Assembly: GCF_014204945.1 (NCBI RefSeq)
Contig: NZ_JACHMN010000003.1
Span: forward strand, 2,604,001-2,668,000
Length of the DNA stretch: 64,000 bases
DNA from: Allocatelliglobosispora scoriae
GTDB lineage: Bacteria > Actinomycetota > Actinomycetes > Mycobacteriales > Micromonosporaceae
Reading direction: 5' to 3'
Shown here: piece by piece, positions 43,701 to 55,235 of the stretch
How positions within the stretch are numbered: the first letter of the stretch is position 1
Layout of the letters: every line of letters starts with the position of its first letter
The notes under the pieces: generated by a model
Seen by the model: the letters and a program-made list of their open reading frames with translations, nothing else
The model's database searches: none
What the model was told of the DNA's origin: nothing
Program-made: the position numbers and the translations under genes

Positions 43701-43805
43701 GCGCCGGGCATCGCGCCGCTTGAGCTGGCGCAGCAGCCGAGCCAGGTCGGGCAGCGTCCCCCCTTCCACCACGGCCACCTCCATTGATGTATCAGAGTGT
43801 GTCAT
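40746..43805 (-). CDS. AfsR-like regulator with N-terminal XRE HTH, BTAD, NB-ARC and TPR
   Basis: 1019 residues. Unlike the two other paralogues, it begins with a Cro/XRE-type HTH (LARLLRQLKRRDARR; LSYRALAARTGWSAGMIAHY, residues 15-70). It continues with a winged helix (LLGPIEVIGPRG) and BTAD to about 355, an NB-ARC domain with P-loop SGPGGMGKTALAVH near residue 405, and TPR repeats from about 760. It is divergent from a tiny gene at 43884. Its targets cannot be read from sequence. Confidence 0.92.
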   Translation of the reverse strand: MTHSDTSMEVAVVEGGTLPDLARLLRQLKRRDARRRGGAELSYRALAARTGWSAGMIAHYFTGKTLPPTDRFDTLIRLLGATPAEQGKLATLRDHIDEDRRQLAAPGAETVRLLGPIEVIGPRGPANLVGSRQRTLIGLLGLRTGSPVSHLRLIDALWGDDPPRTATQSLYSHIARVRQALDDCGLPGILVTRDSGYLLNLPTTDVDITRFDERVAEGRQALARGAAAEAVTCLLDALALWRGTAFEDGEPSGWAAAEVERLAEARLSALDDLWDARLRLGEHATAVDEIERLLAANPVRERLVGTLMLALCRSGRHASAIEAYQRLRTHLSDELGVEPSPQLQRLNVAVLRRDPMLELEGSAAASTPRPAQLPPGVGHFTGRAEEESVLRGMFDGTCRVGVISGPGGMGKTALAVHWARQFLDRFPDGQLFLDLRGHDPATAMPTEEALTHLLRALGISGEATPANLGLYRSALQERRMLILLDNASSARQIAPLVPPNSDSMLIVTSRHQLAALALDHEVTAVHLDTLTREDASVLLRRVLGDARVDREQSCADQLVDLCGRMPLALRIATAKLAARPQRLLAELVADLTGEDRLGALSVPGDARTVRAVFATAYQALSPLAATLFRRLGNQPGPTFSAHLAAALAGQPVQDALDELAVAHLVTEVASGRYRFHDLIRLYAIECCAPDEQAETLDAILTWYLAMADRANHALEPARDRVKLSWDTPPPEMPFLADTARVLSFLDTERPNLLPIARHATEHRQLQTTWQLTYLLASYYTHRGYWSDYTEICREGLAAALRLDDPVAERLMRSGLGVAHNVTHHHDSALEQLTQALELMRDGGDQRGQGMALNNIAHAYAQLGRLPAAADAFQQALDLHTADNHLPGITLALNNIADIYIQMGDSDRAFAALERALRLAREIDNAHLEGAVLQNIGEAHLATGDEDGALRHFALALAIRHRIGEKRREADTSNAIGLIHVSRGDHASALDHFSRALALCREINDRGLESATLANMALLT

Positions 43806-43883
43806 TGTAGATCGTGCGCAGCGGTGTTCAACCGTGTTCGATTTCGGCCCGCCGTGGCACTCTTTCGGCCCACCATGGTTCCC

Positions 43884-44033
43884 ATGAACAGCAGACTGCT
43901 TCGCCGGAGCGAACTCGACTGGGGGTTCGCGGCTCTCGCTGTCGTGACCGCGCTGACGGCTGTCCCGTCTACCCGTCCGATCCTCGGCCCGCGCGCGGGG
44001 TCGATGACCTTCCAGGAAGCCGGCCTCATCTGA
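43884..44033 (+). CDS. Possible 49-residue peptide
   Basis: A short frame (MNSRLLRRSELDWGFAALAV) with one hydrophobic segment, divergent from the large AfsR-like regulator and followed immediately by a strong hairpin. The terminator and location suggest a real small gene, but there is no homology I recognise and the ribosome site is weak. ATG 43875 would add three residues. Confidence 0.35.
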   Translation: MNSRLLRRSELDWGFAALAVVTALTAVPSTRPILGPRAGSMTFQEAGLI

Positions 44034-44046
44034 GGTGGTTGGGGGA

Positions 44047-44086
44047 GCGGTTGACCGGGAGCGGGGACGGGCTCCCGGTCAACCGC
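44047..44086. terminator. Perfect 16-bp-stem hairpin
   Basis: GCGGTTGACCGGGAGC (44047-44062) and its exact complement (44071-44086) flank an 8-nt loop. It starts 13 nt after the small frame at 43884-44033 and also serves the convergent SCO6745-type gene. Confidence 0.85.
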
Positions 44087-44123
44087 GCGCACGGGCGCTA
44101 TCGCGGCCCTGACGCGGTGACGG

Positions 44124-44975
44124 TCAGATGGTGTCGGGGTCGGGCAGGTGGACCGGGTTGATGCGCGGGATCGCCGTGAAGGTCATCGTCGCCAGCGGGC
44201 TGAGCAGCGTCTTCAGGCGCTCCGTGCGCTGCTCGCCGAAGTGCGCCCACACCCGTACCGCATCGCGGTCCGTGGCCGCCTCGACCGCGGCGTAGGCGGC
44301 AGTCCCGGCCTCCGTCGCGGCCCCGTCGGCGCCCAGCCAGCCGCGCTCGGTCAGGGCGGCGATCGCGGCGTCCCACTCCTCGTCGGTCCAGCCGCGGTAG
44401 GACTGGTACTCGGCCCGCGCCTCGGGCTCCGTGCGCCAGACCGCCGACTCCACGCCGCTGAAGCCGTGGGCCACCAGTGCCGCCACGTGCCCGTCGCCGC
44501 GGTGCTCGCGGATCGTCGTCGCCACCTGCCACAGCCGGGCCAGCGGGTCGGTGGACCGGGGCAGGGCCATGTTGGCCGCGCCGAGTGCGTGCCCGGCCGG
44601 GTCGAGCAGGTCGGCGGCGGCCTCGGCCAGGTCGGCCATCTCGTCCAGGGCGCTCAGGTCCACGTCGGCGAGCAGCCGGGTCAGCGCGGCGGTGGCACCG
44701 GCGACCCGGGCGGTCAGCGCCGCCGCGGGGGTGGCCCGCGACCACACGTCGGGCAGGGCGCGCTCCACCATGGCCGGTGCGAAACCATAGGCGGTCGCCA
44801 CGCCCAGGGGCGCGTCGATCGGTCCGAGCGGCGCCATCCGCCCGCCGAAGTAGCCGCGCCAATAACCCCGAAGACCCGCCTCCGCGTACGCCGAGAGGGC
44901 TTCCGGGGTGAAGTAGGTGACCGTGTGAATCGGCTCGAACCGGGCCCACATCTGGCGTGCGACGTGCGGATTCAT
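44124..44975 (-). CDS. SCO6745-family protein
   Basis: 283 residues, matching the actinobacterial SCO6745 family. It begins ARQMWARFEPIHTVTYFTPE and has GYWRGYFGGRMAPLG and the winged-helix-like GWTDEEWDAAIAALTERGWL in its C-terminal third. The family is helical and sometimes described as containing an HTH fold; its role is not established. AAGGAG precedes the ATG. Confidence 0.85.
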   Translation of the reverse strand: MNPHVARQMWARFEPIHTVTYFTPEALSAYAEAGLRGYWRGYFGGRMAPLGPIDAPLGVATAYGFAPAMVERALPDVWSRATPAAALTARVAGATAALTRLLADVDLSALDEMADLAEAAADLLDPAGHALGAANMALPRSTDPLARLWQVATTIREHRGDGHVAALVAHGFSGVESAVWRTEPEARAEYQSYRGWTDEEWDAAIAALTERGWLGADGAATEAGTAAYAAVEAATDRDAVRVWAHFGEQRTERLKTLLSPLATMTFTAIPRINPVHLPDPDTI

Positions 44976-45235
44976 GCGGCTCCTTCACCCATGCGGGCGC
45001 GCCTCGTCGCGTACCCGGGACTCATTGTGCCGTGCGAAGCTACCCGGCGGTAGTACGCGTGCGTCACACCGCGGGTCGCCCGCCCTGACGCCGGGGGAGG
45101 AGCCGCCACAGTGGATACCGCGTGCGTTGTAGTCGGGCCTCCACCCCAGGTGCGATGCGGTCCGGCGGCGGTTCCCGGAGGATACGGACACCGGCCGAGG
45201 CGCAGGCCTCCGAGACAGATGTGAGCTGAGCTGAC

Positions 45236-45745
45236 ATGACCGATGGTCTGCTGCTACCGCCGGGTGGCGGCCGCAGGATCCAGAGCATGACCCTCAAGGC
45301 CGGTGCCGAGCGGTCGGCGATCTGGTCCGCGTTCGAGGCCGAGGTCGCCCCGGGCTTCGACGTCGGGGCGCACCTGCACCACGAGGCCGAGGAGATCTTC
45401 TACATCCTGGAAGGCGAGCTCGACCTGCTCGCCTTCCATCCCGCCTCCCAGGCCGGCGGCGACTGGCGGACGTGGGAGTCCGAGACCGGCGAAACGGTCC
45501 TGCGCGGCGGACCCGGCAGCTTCATGCACGTGCCCGTCGGCTGCCCGCACGCCTTCTTCAACCCGACGACGCGACCGGCGAAGATGCTCTTCCTCGTCTC
45601 GCCGTCGGGGCACGAGGCCTATCTGCAGGAGCTCACCGACCTGCTCTCCGCCGACGGGCCGCCCGACCCGGCCGCGATCGTGGAGCTGCGCCGCCGCCAC
45701 GACATCCACCAGCTCACGTCCCTGAACAACCGCGGCTCGCGCTGA
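45236..45745 (+). CDS. Cupin-domain protein
   Basis: 169 residues with a single conserved beta-barrel. Metal-binding motif 1 is HLHHEAEEIFYILEGEL (His, His, Glu) and motif 2 is HVPVGCPHAFFN (His). Cupins of this size are often dioxygenases, isomerases or sensor domains. The substrate is unknown. It lacks a clear ribosome site and stands alone, convergent with the AI-2E-family gene and touching its stop. Confidence 0.85.
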   Translation: MTDGLLLPPGGGRRIQSMTLKAGAERSAIWSAFEAEVAPGFDVGAHLHHEAEEIFYILEGELDLLAFHPASQAGGDWRTWESETGETVLRGGPGSFMHVPVGCPHAFFNPTTRPAKMLFLVSPSGHEAYLQELTDLLSADGPPDPAAIVELRRRHDIHQLTSLNNRGSR

Positions 45746-47017
45746 CTACCGGGTCGGCTCGGGGTCCTGCCGCACGACGTTGAGGGCGTCGGGCAACTCG
45801 TCCACGGCCGGTTCGGTGCCCGGCGGCTCGTGGTCGGGGGTGGGTTCGCCGCCGGGGTGCGCCGACATGTAGCGCACCGCCGTGTTGCCCACGGCGAGCA
45901 GGGGTACGGCGACCAGCCCGCCCACGATGCCGGCCGTCACGACTCCGGTGGTGATCGCGAGGATGACGGCGAGCGGGTGCAGCGAGACCGCACGGCCCAT
46001 GATCAGCGGCTGCAGGACGTGGCCTTCGAGCTGCTGGACGGCGATGACGATGCCCAGGACGATCACGGCGCTGAGCGGGCCCTGCGTGACCAGGGCGACC
46101 AGGACCGCGACGACCCCGGACAGGGCGGCGCCGATGACCGGGATGAAGGCGCCCAGGAAGATGAGCGCCGCGAGGGGCAGCGCCAGCGGAATGCCCATGA
46201 TGAGCAGCCCGACGCCGATGCCGACCGCGTCGATGAACGCGACCAGGACGGTGGCGCGGACGTAGGAGCCGAGGGTGTGCCAGGAGTAGTGCCCGGCGCG
46301 GGCGACCGGCAGGCGGGCGTTCATCGGCAGCAGCCGGCACAGGAACTGCCAGATCTGCTCGCCGTCGCGCAGGAAGAAGAACAGCGTGAACAGGACGACG
46401 AGGAAGCCGGCCAGGATCTCGGCGAGCGTCGCCGCGGTGGTCAGCGCCCCGGAGGTCAGCGTGTCCTGATTGCTGGTCAGGTCCTTCTGCCAGCGGTCGA
46501 CCCAGCTGTCGAGCTGTGTTTGCGACAGGTGCAGCGGACCCGAAACCAGCCAGTTCTGGATCTCGGTGATGCCCTGGGAGACCTGCTTGGAGAGGTTGTC
46601 GAACTCCCCGACGAAGGTCGAGATGATCAGTCCGAGGCCGCCGAACACGGTGACCAGGCCGGTGACGAGGACCAGTGTCGCGGCGATCGATCTGTTGACA
46701 CCGCGGCGGCGGAGCATCGCGGCCACGGGAGCGAAGAGGGCTGCCAGCAGGAGGGCGACGACGACCGGGATCACCACCACCCGGAGCACGGCGACGAGCC
46801 TCAGCACCAGGTAGGCGGCGCCGACGAGCAGGATGAACCGCCAGGCCCAGGCGGCGGCGAGCCGGACACCTCGGGGGATGCCGTCGTCGACCGTCGGGGC
46901 CGCGGCGATGACCGCGACGGGCTCGGTCGATCCCTCGACGAAGGGCGGTGGTGCGGCGCGTTGGGCCGCTTCCAGGCGGCGGCGGAGACGCTCGCGAGCT
47001 TGCTGAATGCCATTCAC
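45746..47017 (-). CDS. AI-2E/PerM-family membrane transporter
   Basis: 423 residues with about eight membrane helices. The family pattern is clear: IVGALVAVPLLAVGN-like C-terminal repeat (VGGLVAVPLLAVGNTAVRY), LGAFIPVIGAALSGVVAVLV and the central long loop (NLSKQVSQGITEIQNWLV). Members are exporters, some of autoinducer-2 and others of Na+ in exchange for H+. Start GTG 47017. The function here cannot be narrowed. Followed upstream by an AT-rich 200-bp intergenic region. Confidence 0.9.
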   Translation of the reverse strand: MNGIQQARERLRRRLEAAQRAAPPPFVEGSTEPVAVIAAAPTVDDGIPRGVRLAAAWAWRFILLVGAAYLVLRLVAVLRVVVIPVVVALLLAALFAPVAAMLRRRGVNRSIAATLVLVTGLVTVFGGLGLIISTFVGEFDNLSKQVSQGITEIQNWLVSGPLHLSQTQLDSWVDRWQKDLTSNQDTLTSGALTTAATLAEILAGFLVVLFTLFFFLRDGEQIWQFLCRLLPMNARLPVARAGHYSWHTLGSYVRATVLVAFIDAVGIGVGLLIMGIPLALPLAALIFLGAFIPVIGAALSGVVAVLVALVTQGPLSAVIVLGIVIAVQQLEGHVLQPLIMGRAVSLHPLAVILAITTGVVTAGIVGGLVAVPLLAVGNTAVRYMSAHPGGEPTPDHEPPGTEPAVDELPDALNVVRQDPEPTR

Positions 47018-47214
47018 TTCGCCCCCGATACCCGTAACCGGGCCGGATAAACCCTGCTCACGCTTGAGATGAGCGGTGTTGGGCTATTCATATACTTAGT
47101 GGTTATAACAATAATTTCATACTAAATGGGCGCCGTGTCGGGTGTCGGTCCCCTGAGCCGTGTGTTCCGCGCTGGATGATGCGGAGGAATCGTCGTCTAG
47201 ATCACGGGGAACAC

Positions 47215-48066
47215 ATGAAGCTACGTCCTACGCACCTGGTCATGCTGGCCGCGATCGTCGCCGGGCTGGCCGCGCCGACGGCTGCGAGCGCGGCGACGGA
47301 CGGCTACGGGCCGCCCACCCGTCGCGGCCACGCGCCGGTCGCAATCGGCCTGACCAGCACCCAGAGCCTGGTGACCTTCCGCGTCGACGAGCCCGCCAGG
47401 ACGAGGTCGCTCGGTGCCGTCAGCGGGCTCGTCGGCGACACCCGCATCGTCGGCATCGACTACCGGGTGCAGGACCGCAAGCTCTACGGTGTCGGCGAGC
47501 AGGGTGGCATCTACACCTTCATCGGAGCGGCGGCCACCAAGGTCAGCCAGCTCACGGCCGCCCTCAGCGGTCAGTTCTTCGGCGTCGACTTCAACCCTGC
47601 CGCCGACCGGCTGCGGATCGTCAGCGACACCGGCCAGAACCTGCGCCACGACGTCACTCTCGGCACCACCATCACCGACGCGCCGCTGACCTACCCGCCG
47701 GCCGTCGCCGCGGTCGCCGGGGTGTCCGCCGTCGCCTACACCAACAACGACCTGGACCCGACCACCGGCACCACGCTCTACGACCTGGACACCGTCCTGG
47801 ACCAGGCAGCCGTCCAGTCGCCCGCCAATGCCGGCCTGCTCGCGCTGACCGGCAAGCTGGGTGTGGACGCGGGCGCCGACGCCGGATTCGACATCCGCTC
47901 CACCGTCTATCAGGGCAAGGCCACCGCGGCGACCGGGTACGCCGCGCTCTCCGTCGGCGGCCGGTACCGCCTCTACGCCGTCAACCTGATCACCGGTGCC
48001 GCCCGCCGCATCGGCACTTTCCCGACGTCGACCCAGGTGAGCGACATCGCCGTCCAGCTCGGCTAG
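47215..48066 (+). CDS. Secreted DUF4394-domain protein
   Basis: 283 residues. Signal peptide MKLRPTHLVMLAAIVAGLAA ends ASA-AT near residue 27. The rest is the beta-propeller-like DUF4394 domain, with repeated motifs IGLTSTQSLVTFRVDEP, GIDYRVQDRKLYGVG and FGVDFNPAADRLRIVSDTG. The family is extracellular and of unknown function. GGGGA four nt before the ATG supports this start over an upstream in-frame codon. Confidence 0.88.
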   Translation: MKLRPTHLVMLAAIVAGLAAPTAASAATDGYGPPTRRGHAPVAIGLTSTQSLVTFRVDEPARTRSLGAVSGLVGDTRIVGIDYRVQDRKLYGVGEQGGIYTFIGAAATKVSQLTAALSGQFFGVDFNPAADRLRIVSDTGQNLRHDVTLGTTITDAPLTYPPAVAAVAGVSAVAYTNNDLDPTTGTTLYDLDTVLDQAAVQSPANAGLLALTGKLGVDAGADAGFDIRSTVYQGKATAATGYAALSVGGRYRLYAVNLITGAARRIGTFPTSTQVSDIAVQLG

Positions 48067-48082
48067 GTCCGTGGCCGGTGGT

Positions 48083-48106
48083 GGGGCGCCGCGATCCGGC
48101 GGCCCC
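48083..48106. terminator. Possible hairpin after DUF4394 gene
   Basis: GGGGCGCCG (48083-48091) can pair with CGGCGGCCCC (48097-48106) with one bulged base. A further perfect 10-bp inverted repeat, CGCTTCCGGC (48138-48147) with 48157-48166, lies between here and mscR and could be a terminator or an operator for mscR. Confidence 0.5.
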
Positions 48107-48190
48107 GCCATCGGCCCGTAAACTCCCCCTCATCACGCGCTTCCGGCCGTCCTGGTGCCGGAAGCGTGTCCACGTGTCGAGGAGGCCACG

Positions 48191-49276
48191 GTGGTTCACG
48201 AGGTCCGCGGGGTTGTCGCCCGCGTCAAGCATGGTCCGGTCAGCCTGGAGACGATCCTGGTGCCCGATCCCGGACCGGGCGAGGCGCTGGTCCAGGTGCA
48301 GGCGTGCGGGGTGTGCCACACCGACCTGCACTATCGCGAGGGCGGCATCAACGACGACTTCCCGTTCCTGCTCGGCCACGAGGCCGCCGGGATCGTCGAG
48401 GCGGTCGGCGCCGGTGTCACCGAGGTCGCGCCGGGGGATTACGTGATCCTCAACTGGCGCGCCGTCTGCGGCAGTTGCCGGGCCTGCCTGCGCGGCAAGC
48501 CGTGGTACTGCTTCGCCACCCACAACGCCCAGCAGAAGATGACCCTCGCCGACGGCACCGCGCTCTCGCCCGCCCTCGGCATCGGCGCCTTCGTCGAGAA
48601 GACCCTGGTCGCGGCCGGCCAGTGCACCAAGGTCGACCCGGCTGCGGCGCCCGCGGTCGCGGGACTGCTCGGCTGCGGGGTGATGGCCGGGCTCGGCGCG
48701 GTGCTCAACACCGGCGCGGTGACCCGCGGCGACAGCGTCGCGGTCATCGGCTGCGGCGGGGTCGGCAACGCGGCGATCGCCGGAGCCAGGCTGGCGGGTG
48801 CGACGACGATCATCGGCGTGGACCTCTCCGACCGCAAGCTCGACTGGGCGCGCCAGTTCGGCGCGACGCACACCGTCAACGCCGGTCAGGCCGATGTGGT
48901 CGAGGCGATCCGGGAACTCACCGGCGGCTTCGGCGCGGATGTGGTCGTCGAGGCGGTCGGCCGTCCGGAGACCTACCGGCAGGCCTTCTACGCTCGCGAC
49001 CTCGCCGGGACCGTGGTGCTGGTGGGCGTACCCACTCCGGAGATGCAGCTGGAGCTCCCGCTGCTGGACGTCTTCGGCCGCGGTGGGTCGCTCAAATCCT
49101 CCTGGTACGGCGACTGCCTGCCCTCGCGCGACTTCCCGATGCTGATCTCGCTCTACCTGCAGGGACGGCTCGACCTCGACGCGTTCGTGACGGAGCGGAT
49201 CGGCCTGGGCGACATCGAGGACGCGTTCGCCAAGATGCAGCGCGGCGAAGTCCTGCGCTCGGTGGTGGAGCTGTGA
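48191..49276 (+). CDS. mscR: S-(hydroxymethyl)mycothiol dehydrogenase (formaldehyde detoxification)
   Basis: 361 residues, the usual MscR length. Zinc alcohol dehydrogenase fold with catalytic ligands in [15 protein letters not shown] and GHEAAG, the structural zinc cluster [15 protein letters not shown], and NAD-binding [18 protein letters not shown]. MscR oxidises the adduct of formaldehyde with mycothiol to S-formylmycothiol. GGAGG at 48181 with 5-nt spacing fixes the GTG start at 48191. Co-translated with a metallo-beta-lactamase-fold protein. Confidence 0.92.
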   Translation: MVHEVRGVVARVKHGPVSLETILVPDPGPGEALVQVQACGVCHTDLHYREGGINDDFPFLLGHEAAGIVEAVGAGVTEVAPGDYVILNWRAVCGSCRACLRGKPWYCFATHNAQQKMTLADGTALSPALGIGAFVEKTLVAAGQCTKVDPAAAPAVAGLLGCGVMAGLGAVLNTGAVTRGDSVAVIGCGGVGNAAIAGARLAGATTIIGVDLSDRKLDWARQFGATHTVNAGQADVVEAIRELTGGFGADVVVEAVGRPETYRQAFYARDLAGTVVLVGVPTPEMQLELPLLDVFGRGGSLKSSWYGDCLPSRDFPMLISLYLQGRLDLDAFVTERIGLGDIEDAFAKMQRGEVLRSVVEL

Positions 49277-49905
49277 CCGGCGCCCGGATCGAACGGGTCG
49301 TCACCTCGGGCACCTTCAGCCTCGACGGCGGCACCTGGGACGTCGACAACAACGTCTGGCTGCTCGGTGACGACGACGAGGTGCTCGTCGTGGACGCCGC
49401 CCACGACGCACCGGCGATCGCTGCCGCGATCGGCGGCCGGCGGGTCACCGCGATCGTCTGCACCCACGCGCACAACGACCACATCGACGCCGCACCCGCG
49501 CTCGCCGAGCTGACCGGTGCCCCGGTCTTCCTGCACGCCGACGACACCGAGCTGTGGCGCCGGACCCACCCGGACCGCGAGCCCGACCAGCTGATCTCCG
49601 ACGGCGACCTGTTCCCGGTCGCCGGGGTCGTCGCGCGGGTGCTGCACACGCCGGGCCACGCGCCGGGCGCGGTCTGCCTGCACGTGCCGGAGCTGGCGGC
49701 GCTCTTCTCCGGGGACACCCTGTTCCAGGGCGGTCCCGGTGCGACCGGACGGTCGTTCAGCTCCTTCCCGACGATCATCGACTCGATCCGCGACCGGCTG
49801 CTGGTGCTCCCGCCCGACACCACCGTCTACACCGGACACGGCGACACGACCGCCATCGGCGCGGAGGCACCGCACCTGGAAGAGTGGCTCGCCCGCGGAC
49901 ACTGA
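49273..49905 (+). CDS. Metallo-beta-lactamase-fold hydrolase, probable S-formylmycothiol hydrolase
   Basis: 210 residues. Zinc motif THAHNDHID (HxHxDH), then HTPGHAPGA and SGDTLFQGG, ending with the Hx residue in TGHGD. Its GTG overlaps the mscR stop (GTGA). In actinobacteria this pairing fits hydrolysis of S-formylmycothiol to formate and mycothiol, the step after MscR; the function is inferred from context. Confidence 0.85.
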   Translation: MTGARIERVVTSGTFSLDGGTWDVDNNVWLLGDDDEVLVVDAAHDAPAIAAAIGGRRVTAIVCTHAHNDHIDAAPALAELTGAPVFLHADDTELWRRTHPDREPDQLISDGDLFPVAGVVARVLHTPGHAPGAVCLHVPELAALFSGDTLFQGGPGATGRSFSSFPTIIDSIRDRLLVLPPDTTVYTGHGDTTAIGAEAPHLEEWLARGH

Positions 49906-49914
49906 GGCCACGCT

Positions 49915-49948
49915 GAAGCCCGCCGCTGTGACTCCGGCGGCGGGCTTC
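49915..49948. terminator. Bidirectional hairpin between convergent genes
   Basis: GAAGCCCGCCGC (49915-49926) and its exact complement (49937-49948) surround a 10-nt loop. It lies in the 49-bp gap between the mscR operon and the convergent DUF6544-type gene. Confidence 0.9.
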
Positions 49949-49954
49949 GGCGAC

Positions 49955-50761
49955 TCAGCGGTAGTGCGCCTGATCGATGCTGAAGCGGATGAACTCCTCG
50001 CTCGCGCACCCGTCCGGGCAGTGCCACCAGCCCGCGCGGCCGGTGACGGGAATGGTGTAGCCGTCGAAATCGCGCTCGGGTCCGTCGAGCACGGCGGTGA
50101 AGAGGTGCTCGCCGAAGGCGGTGCCGCCGGGCTGTCCCCAGCGCGGAACGTCCACCCTGGTCAATGTGCCCGTGTCGGCGACGGTGATCGTGAGGCGGCT
50201 GGTGCTGCCGTCGACCGTCACGGCCGCGGTCGCCCGGTGGTCGTCGACCGGGCTCCAGACCAGCTCGGCGGCGAGCGCGGCGGCGGGGACGAAGCAGAGT
50301 TCGGCGGCGAGCCGCCCCAGGGCGCTGCGGGTGACGTCGGGTCCGGTGGCCCGCATGAAGGGGACGAGTCCGAACAGGTCCCAGCGCATCTCGCCGGTGC
50401 TCCGGGTGTAGCGGTCGAATCCCCGGATCGTCACCGGACCGAGGCTGGTCCTGGCGGCCCAGATGAACCCGCTCAGCGGGGCGAGCGCCCAATCGGCCCG
50501 GTAACGCCACCACCGGCCGAGCTTGATCTGGCCCTGCTGATGCAGGACCGCCGAGCGGCGCAGCGGGGTTCCGGGCGCGATGGCGTGCGTCAGCCAACGG
50601 CGTACGGGTTGCGGCAGCCCCGTCAGCATGCCGGGGTCGAACGCCGGCGGTGCCGGGGTTGCCGCGGTCAGGTCGTCCCACTGGCTGCGAAGCGCCGGAT
50701 CGACGGTGTCGGGGATCGGGGGTGGGGCGTCGTGGTGGCGGATGCCCTCGTGAGTCGTCAT
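49955..50761 (-). CDS. DUF6544-like protein
   Basis: 268 residues, soluble. After an N-terminal segment (LPQPVRRWLTHAIAPGTPL) it has a beta-rich region with the family-typical WWRYRADWALAPLSGFIWAA and ALGRLAAELCFVPAAAL. This fits the DUF6544/DUF6920 group common in actinobacteria, for which I know no function. GGAGGA right before ATG 50761 fixes the start. Confidence 0.8.
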   Translation of the reverse strand: MTTHEGIRHHDAPPPIPDTVDPALRSQWDDLTAATPAPPAFDPGMLTGLPQPVRRWLTHAIAPGTPLRRSAVLHQQGQIKLGRWWRYRADWALAPLSGFIWAARTSLGPVTIRGFDRYTRSTGEMRWDLFGLVPFMRATGPDVTRSALGRLAAELCFVPAAALAAELVWSPVDDHRATAAVTVDGSTSRLTITVADTGTLTRVDVPRWGQPGGTAFGEHLFTAVLDGPERDFDGYTIPVTGRAGWWHCPDGCASEEFIRFSIDQAHYR

Positions 50762-50975
50762 GTCTCCTCCAGGGGTCGCGGCTTACCCCCAGGCTGCTCG
50801 CATCGTGCCACGCCGGTGAGTGCCGAACGGCCCGCGATCGCGCGGCGAAGGTCCCGGTTCGGCGGACCCGGCGGCCGTGAGCAAACCGTGACCCGCGACG
50901 GGTCGCATTGGTGGCCGTCGAAGCGGCATGCTGATGCCCGTCATCGTCCATCATCGACTATGCGGGGTTCACCGA

Positions 50976-51614
50976 ATGAGCAGCGCCGACGACTTCTCTC
51001 TGAGCCTGGCGATCGAGGACCTCCTGCCGACGCTGCTCGGCTTCGTGGGGTTCCTGATGCTCGGCATGCTGCGCAAGCCCCGGGCCGGCATCACCGCCGC
51101 GGTCATCATGTTCGTCGCCGGGCTCACCCGCTGCCTGTGGAAGATCATCATCTCGACCGGCGGCCCGGACGTCACCTGGCTGGGCAGCGCCCTGTTCCCG
51201 CTGCTCATGACCGGGGCGGCCATGCTGCTGTGGTCGCTGCACGGCGAGATGCCGTGGTGGCCCTACGCCGCCGCGCCGGTCATCGCCACCGGGCTCGCCA
51301 TCGCGCAGGGCAGCATCCAGCCGATCTTCATCCTCGCCTCGGTCGGGGTCATGGGCGTGAGCGTCACCGGGATCGTCCTGGCGGTGCGGATCCGCGCCTA
51401 CGGTTCCGCGGTGCTGTTCGTCATCGGCATCCTCGCCGTCGCGGGCCTCGTCCCGCTGCGCAGCCACCCGGACGGCACCACCATCGCGTTCCAGTGGATC
51501 GAGCAGACCGTCAACACCATGGCGCAGGGCGCCTTCGCGCTCGCGGCCTTCTTCACGCTGCTCGCCTACCGGTCACCCGAGGCGTCCACCCGGCCGGCCA
51601 AAGCGGCGGCCTGA
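50976..51614 (+). CDS. Membrane protein of unknown function
   Basis: 212 residues with about six membrane helices (LLPTLLGFVGFLMLGML; AVIMFVAGLTRCLWKIIIST; IFILASVGVMGVSVTGIVLA and others). No ABC, MFS or other transporter signature. ATG 50976 is chosen over an in-frame upstream start within untranslated-looking DNA. It converges on the DevR-like regulator gene with an 8-bp gap. Confidence 0.75.
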   Translation: MSSADDFSLSLAIEDLLPTLLGFVGFLMLGMLRKPRAGITAAVIMFVAGLTRCLWKIIISTGGPDVTWLGSALFPLLMTGAAMLLWSLHGEMPWWPYAAAPVIATGLAIAQGSIQPIFILASVGVMGVSVTGIVLAVRIRAYGSAVLFVIGILAVAGLVPLRSHPDGTTIAFQWIEQTVNTMAQGAFALAAFFTLLAYRSPEASTRPAKAAA

Positions 51615-51622
51615 GCGGGGCT

Positions 51623-52264
51623 CTAGCCCCGGGCCCGGCCCAGCAGGCGGGTGGCGAGCACGGCGGCCTGCGTACGCCGTTCCAGCCCCAGCTTGGACAG
51701 GATGCTCGAGACGTAGTTCTTGACGGTCTTGTCGGCGAGGAACATCCGCCCGGCGATCTCGTGGTTGGTCAGCCCTTCCGCGACATATTCGAGGATCCGG
51801 CGCTCCTGCTCGGTGAGGAGCTGCAGCTCACTGGGCTGCTCGACGCCGTGGCGGATCCGGTCGAGCACCCGGGCGGTGACGATGGGATCCAGCATGGACT
51901 GTCCCGCGGCGACCCGGCGGACGGCGTCGACGAGGTCGGTGCCCCGGATCTGCTTGAGCACGTATCCGGCCGCCCCCGCCATGATCGCGGCGAACAGTGC
52001 CTCGTCGTCCTCGTAGGAGGTGAGGATGAGGCCCTGGATCGAGGCGTCCACGGCGCGTACGTCCCGGCAGACATCGATGCCGCTGCCGTCGGGCAGGCGG
52101 GCGTCGAGGATCGCGACGTGCGGCTTGAGCGCGGGGATCCGGCGGGTGGCCTCCTGTGCGGAGCCGGACTCGCCGACCACCTCGATGTCGCCGTCCTGCT
52201 GGAGCAGGTCGATCAGGCCGCGGCGGACCACCTCGTGGTCGTCGAGCAGGAAAACCCGGATCAT
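51623..52264 (-). CDS. DevR/DosR-like response regulator
   Basis: 213 residues. The receiver domain opens MIRVFLLDDHEVVRRGL with Asp54 (ILDARLPDG) as in DosR, and the LuxR-type HTH ends with ADKTVKNYVSSILSKLG, closely like DosR. DosR controls dormancy genes under hypoxia or NO in mycobacteria. Nearby are an Acg-type nitroreductase, a broken DosS-like kinase and DoxX, which fit such a regulon. A 14-bp DevR-box-like palindrome lies 36 nt upstream of its start. Confidence 0.88.
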   Translation of the reverse strand: MIRVFLLDDHEVVRRGLIDLLQQDGDIEVVGESGSAQEATRRIPALKPHVAILDARLPDGSGIDVCRDVRAVDASIQGLILTSYEDDEALFAAIMAGAAGYVLKQIRGTDLVDAVRRVAAGQSMLDPIVTARVLDRIRHGVEQPSELQLLTEQERRILEYVAEGLTNHEIAGRMFLADKTVKNYVSSILSKLGLERRTQAAVLATRLLGRARG

Positions 52265-52299
52265 GCTCTATTTCTACCCCTCCCACCGCGCGTGGCTCA

Positions 52300-52312
52300 G
52301 GGCCGTTCGGCC

Positions 52313-52313
<1 letters not shown>
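52300..52313. promoter_or_regulatory. DevR-box-like palindrome upstream of the devR-like gene
   Basis: GGGCCGTTCGGCCC has the 5-4-5 layout of DevR binding sites (GGGAC/GGGCC, four bases, GTCCC/GGCCC). It sits 36 nt upstream of the regulator's start and touches the last codon of the Acg-type gene. It could equally act as a short hairpin. Confidence 0.45.
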
Positions 52314-55232
<2,919 letters not shown>

Positions 55233-55235
55233 GAC

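Noticed and set aside
47050-47214. Mobile element end in the AT-rich spacer before the DUF4394 gene
   Set aside because: Only a loose TTAGT/ACTAA inverted pair; no transposase, target duplication or gene disruption. It is most simply a promoter region.
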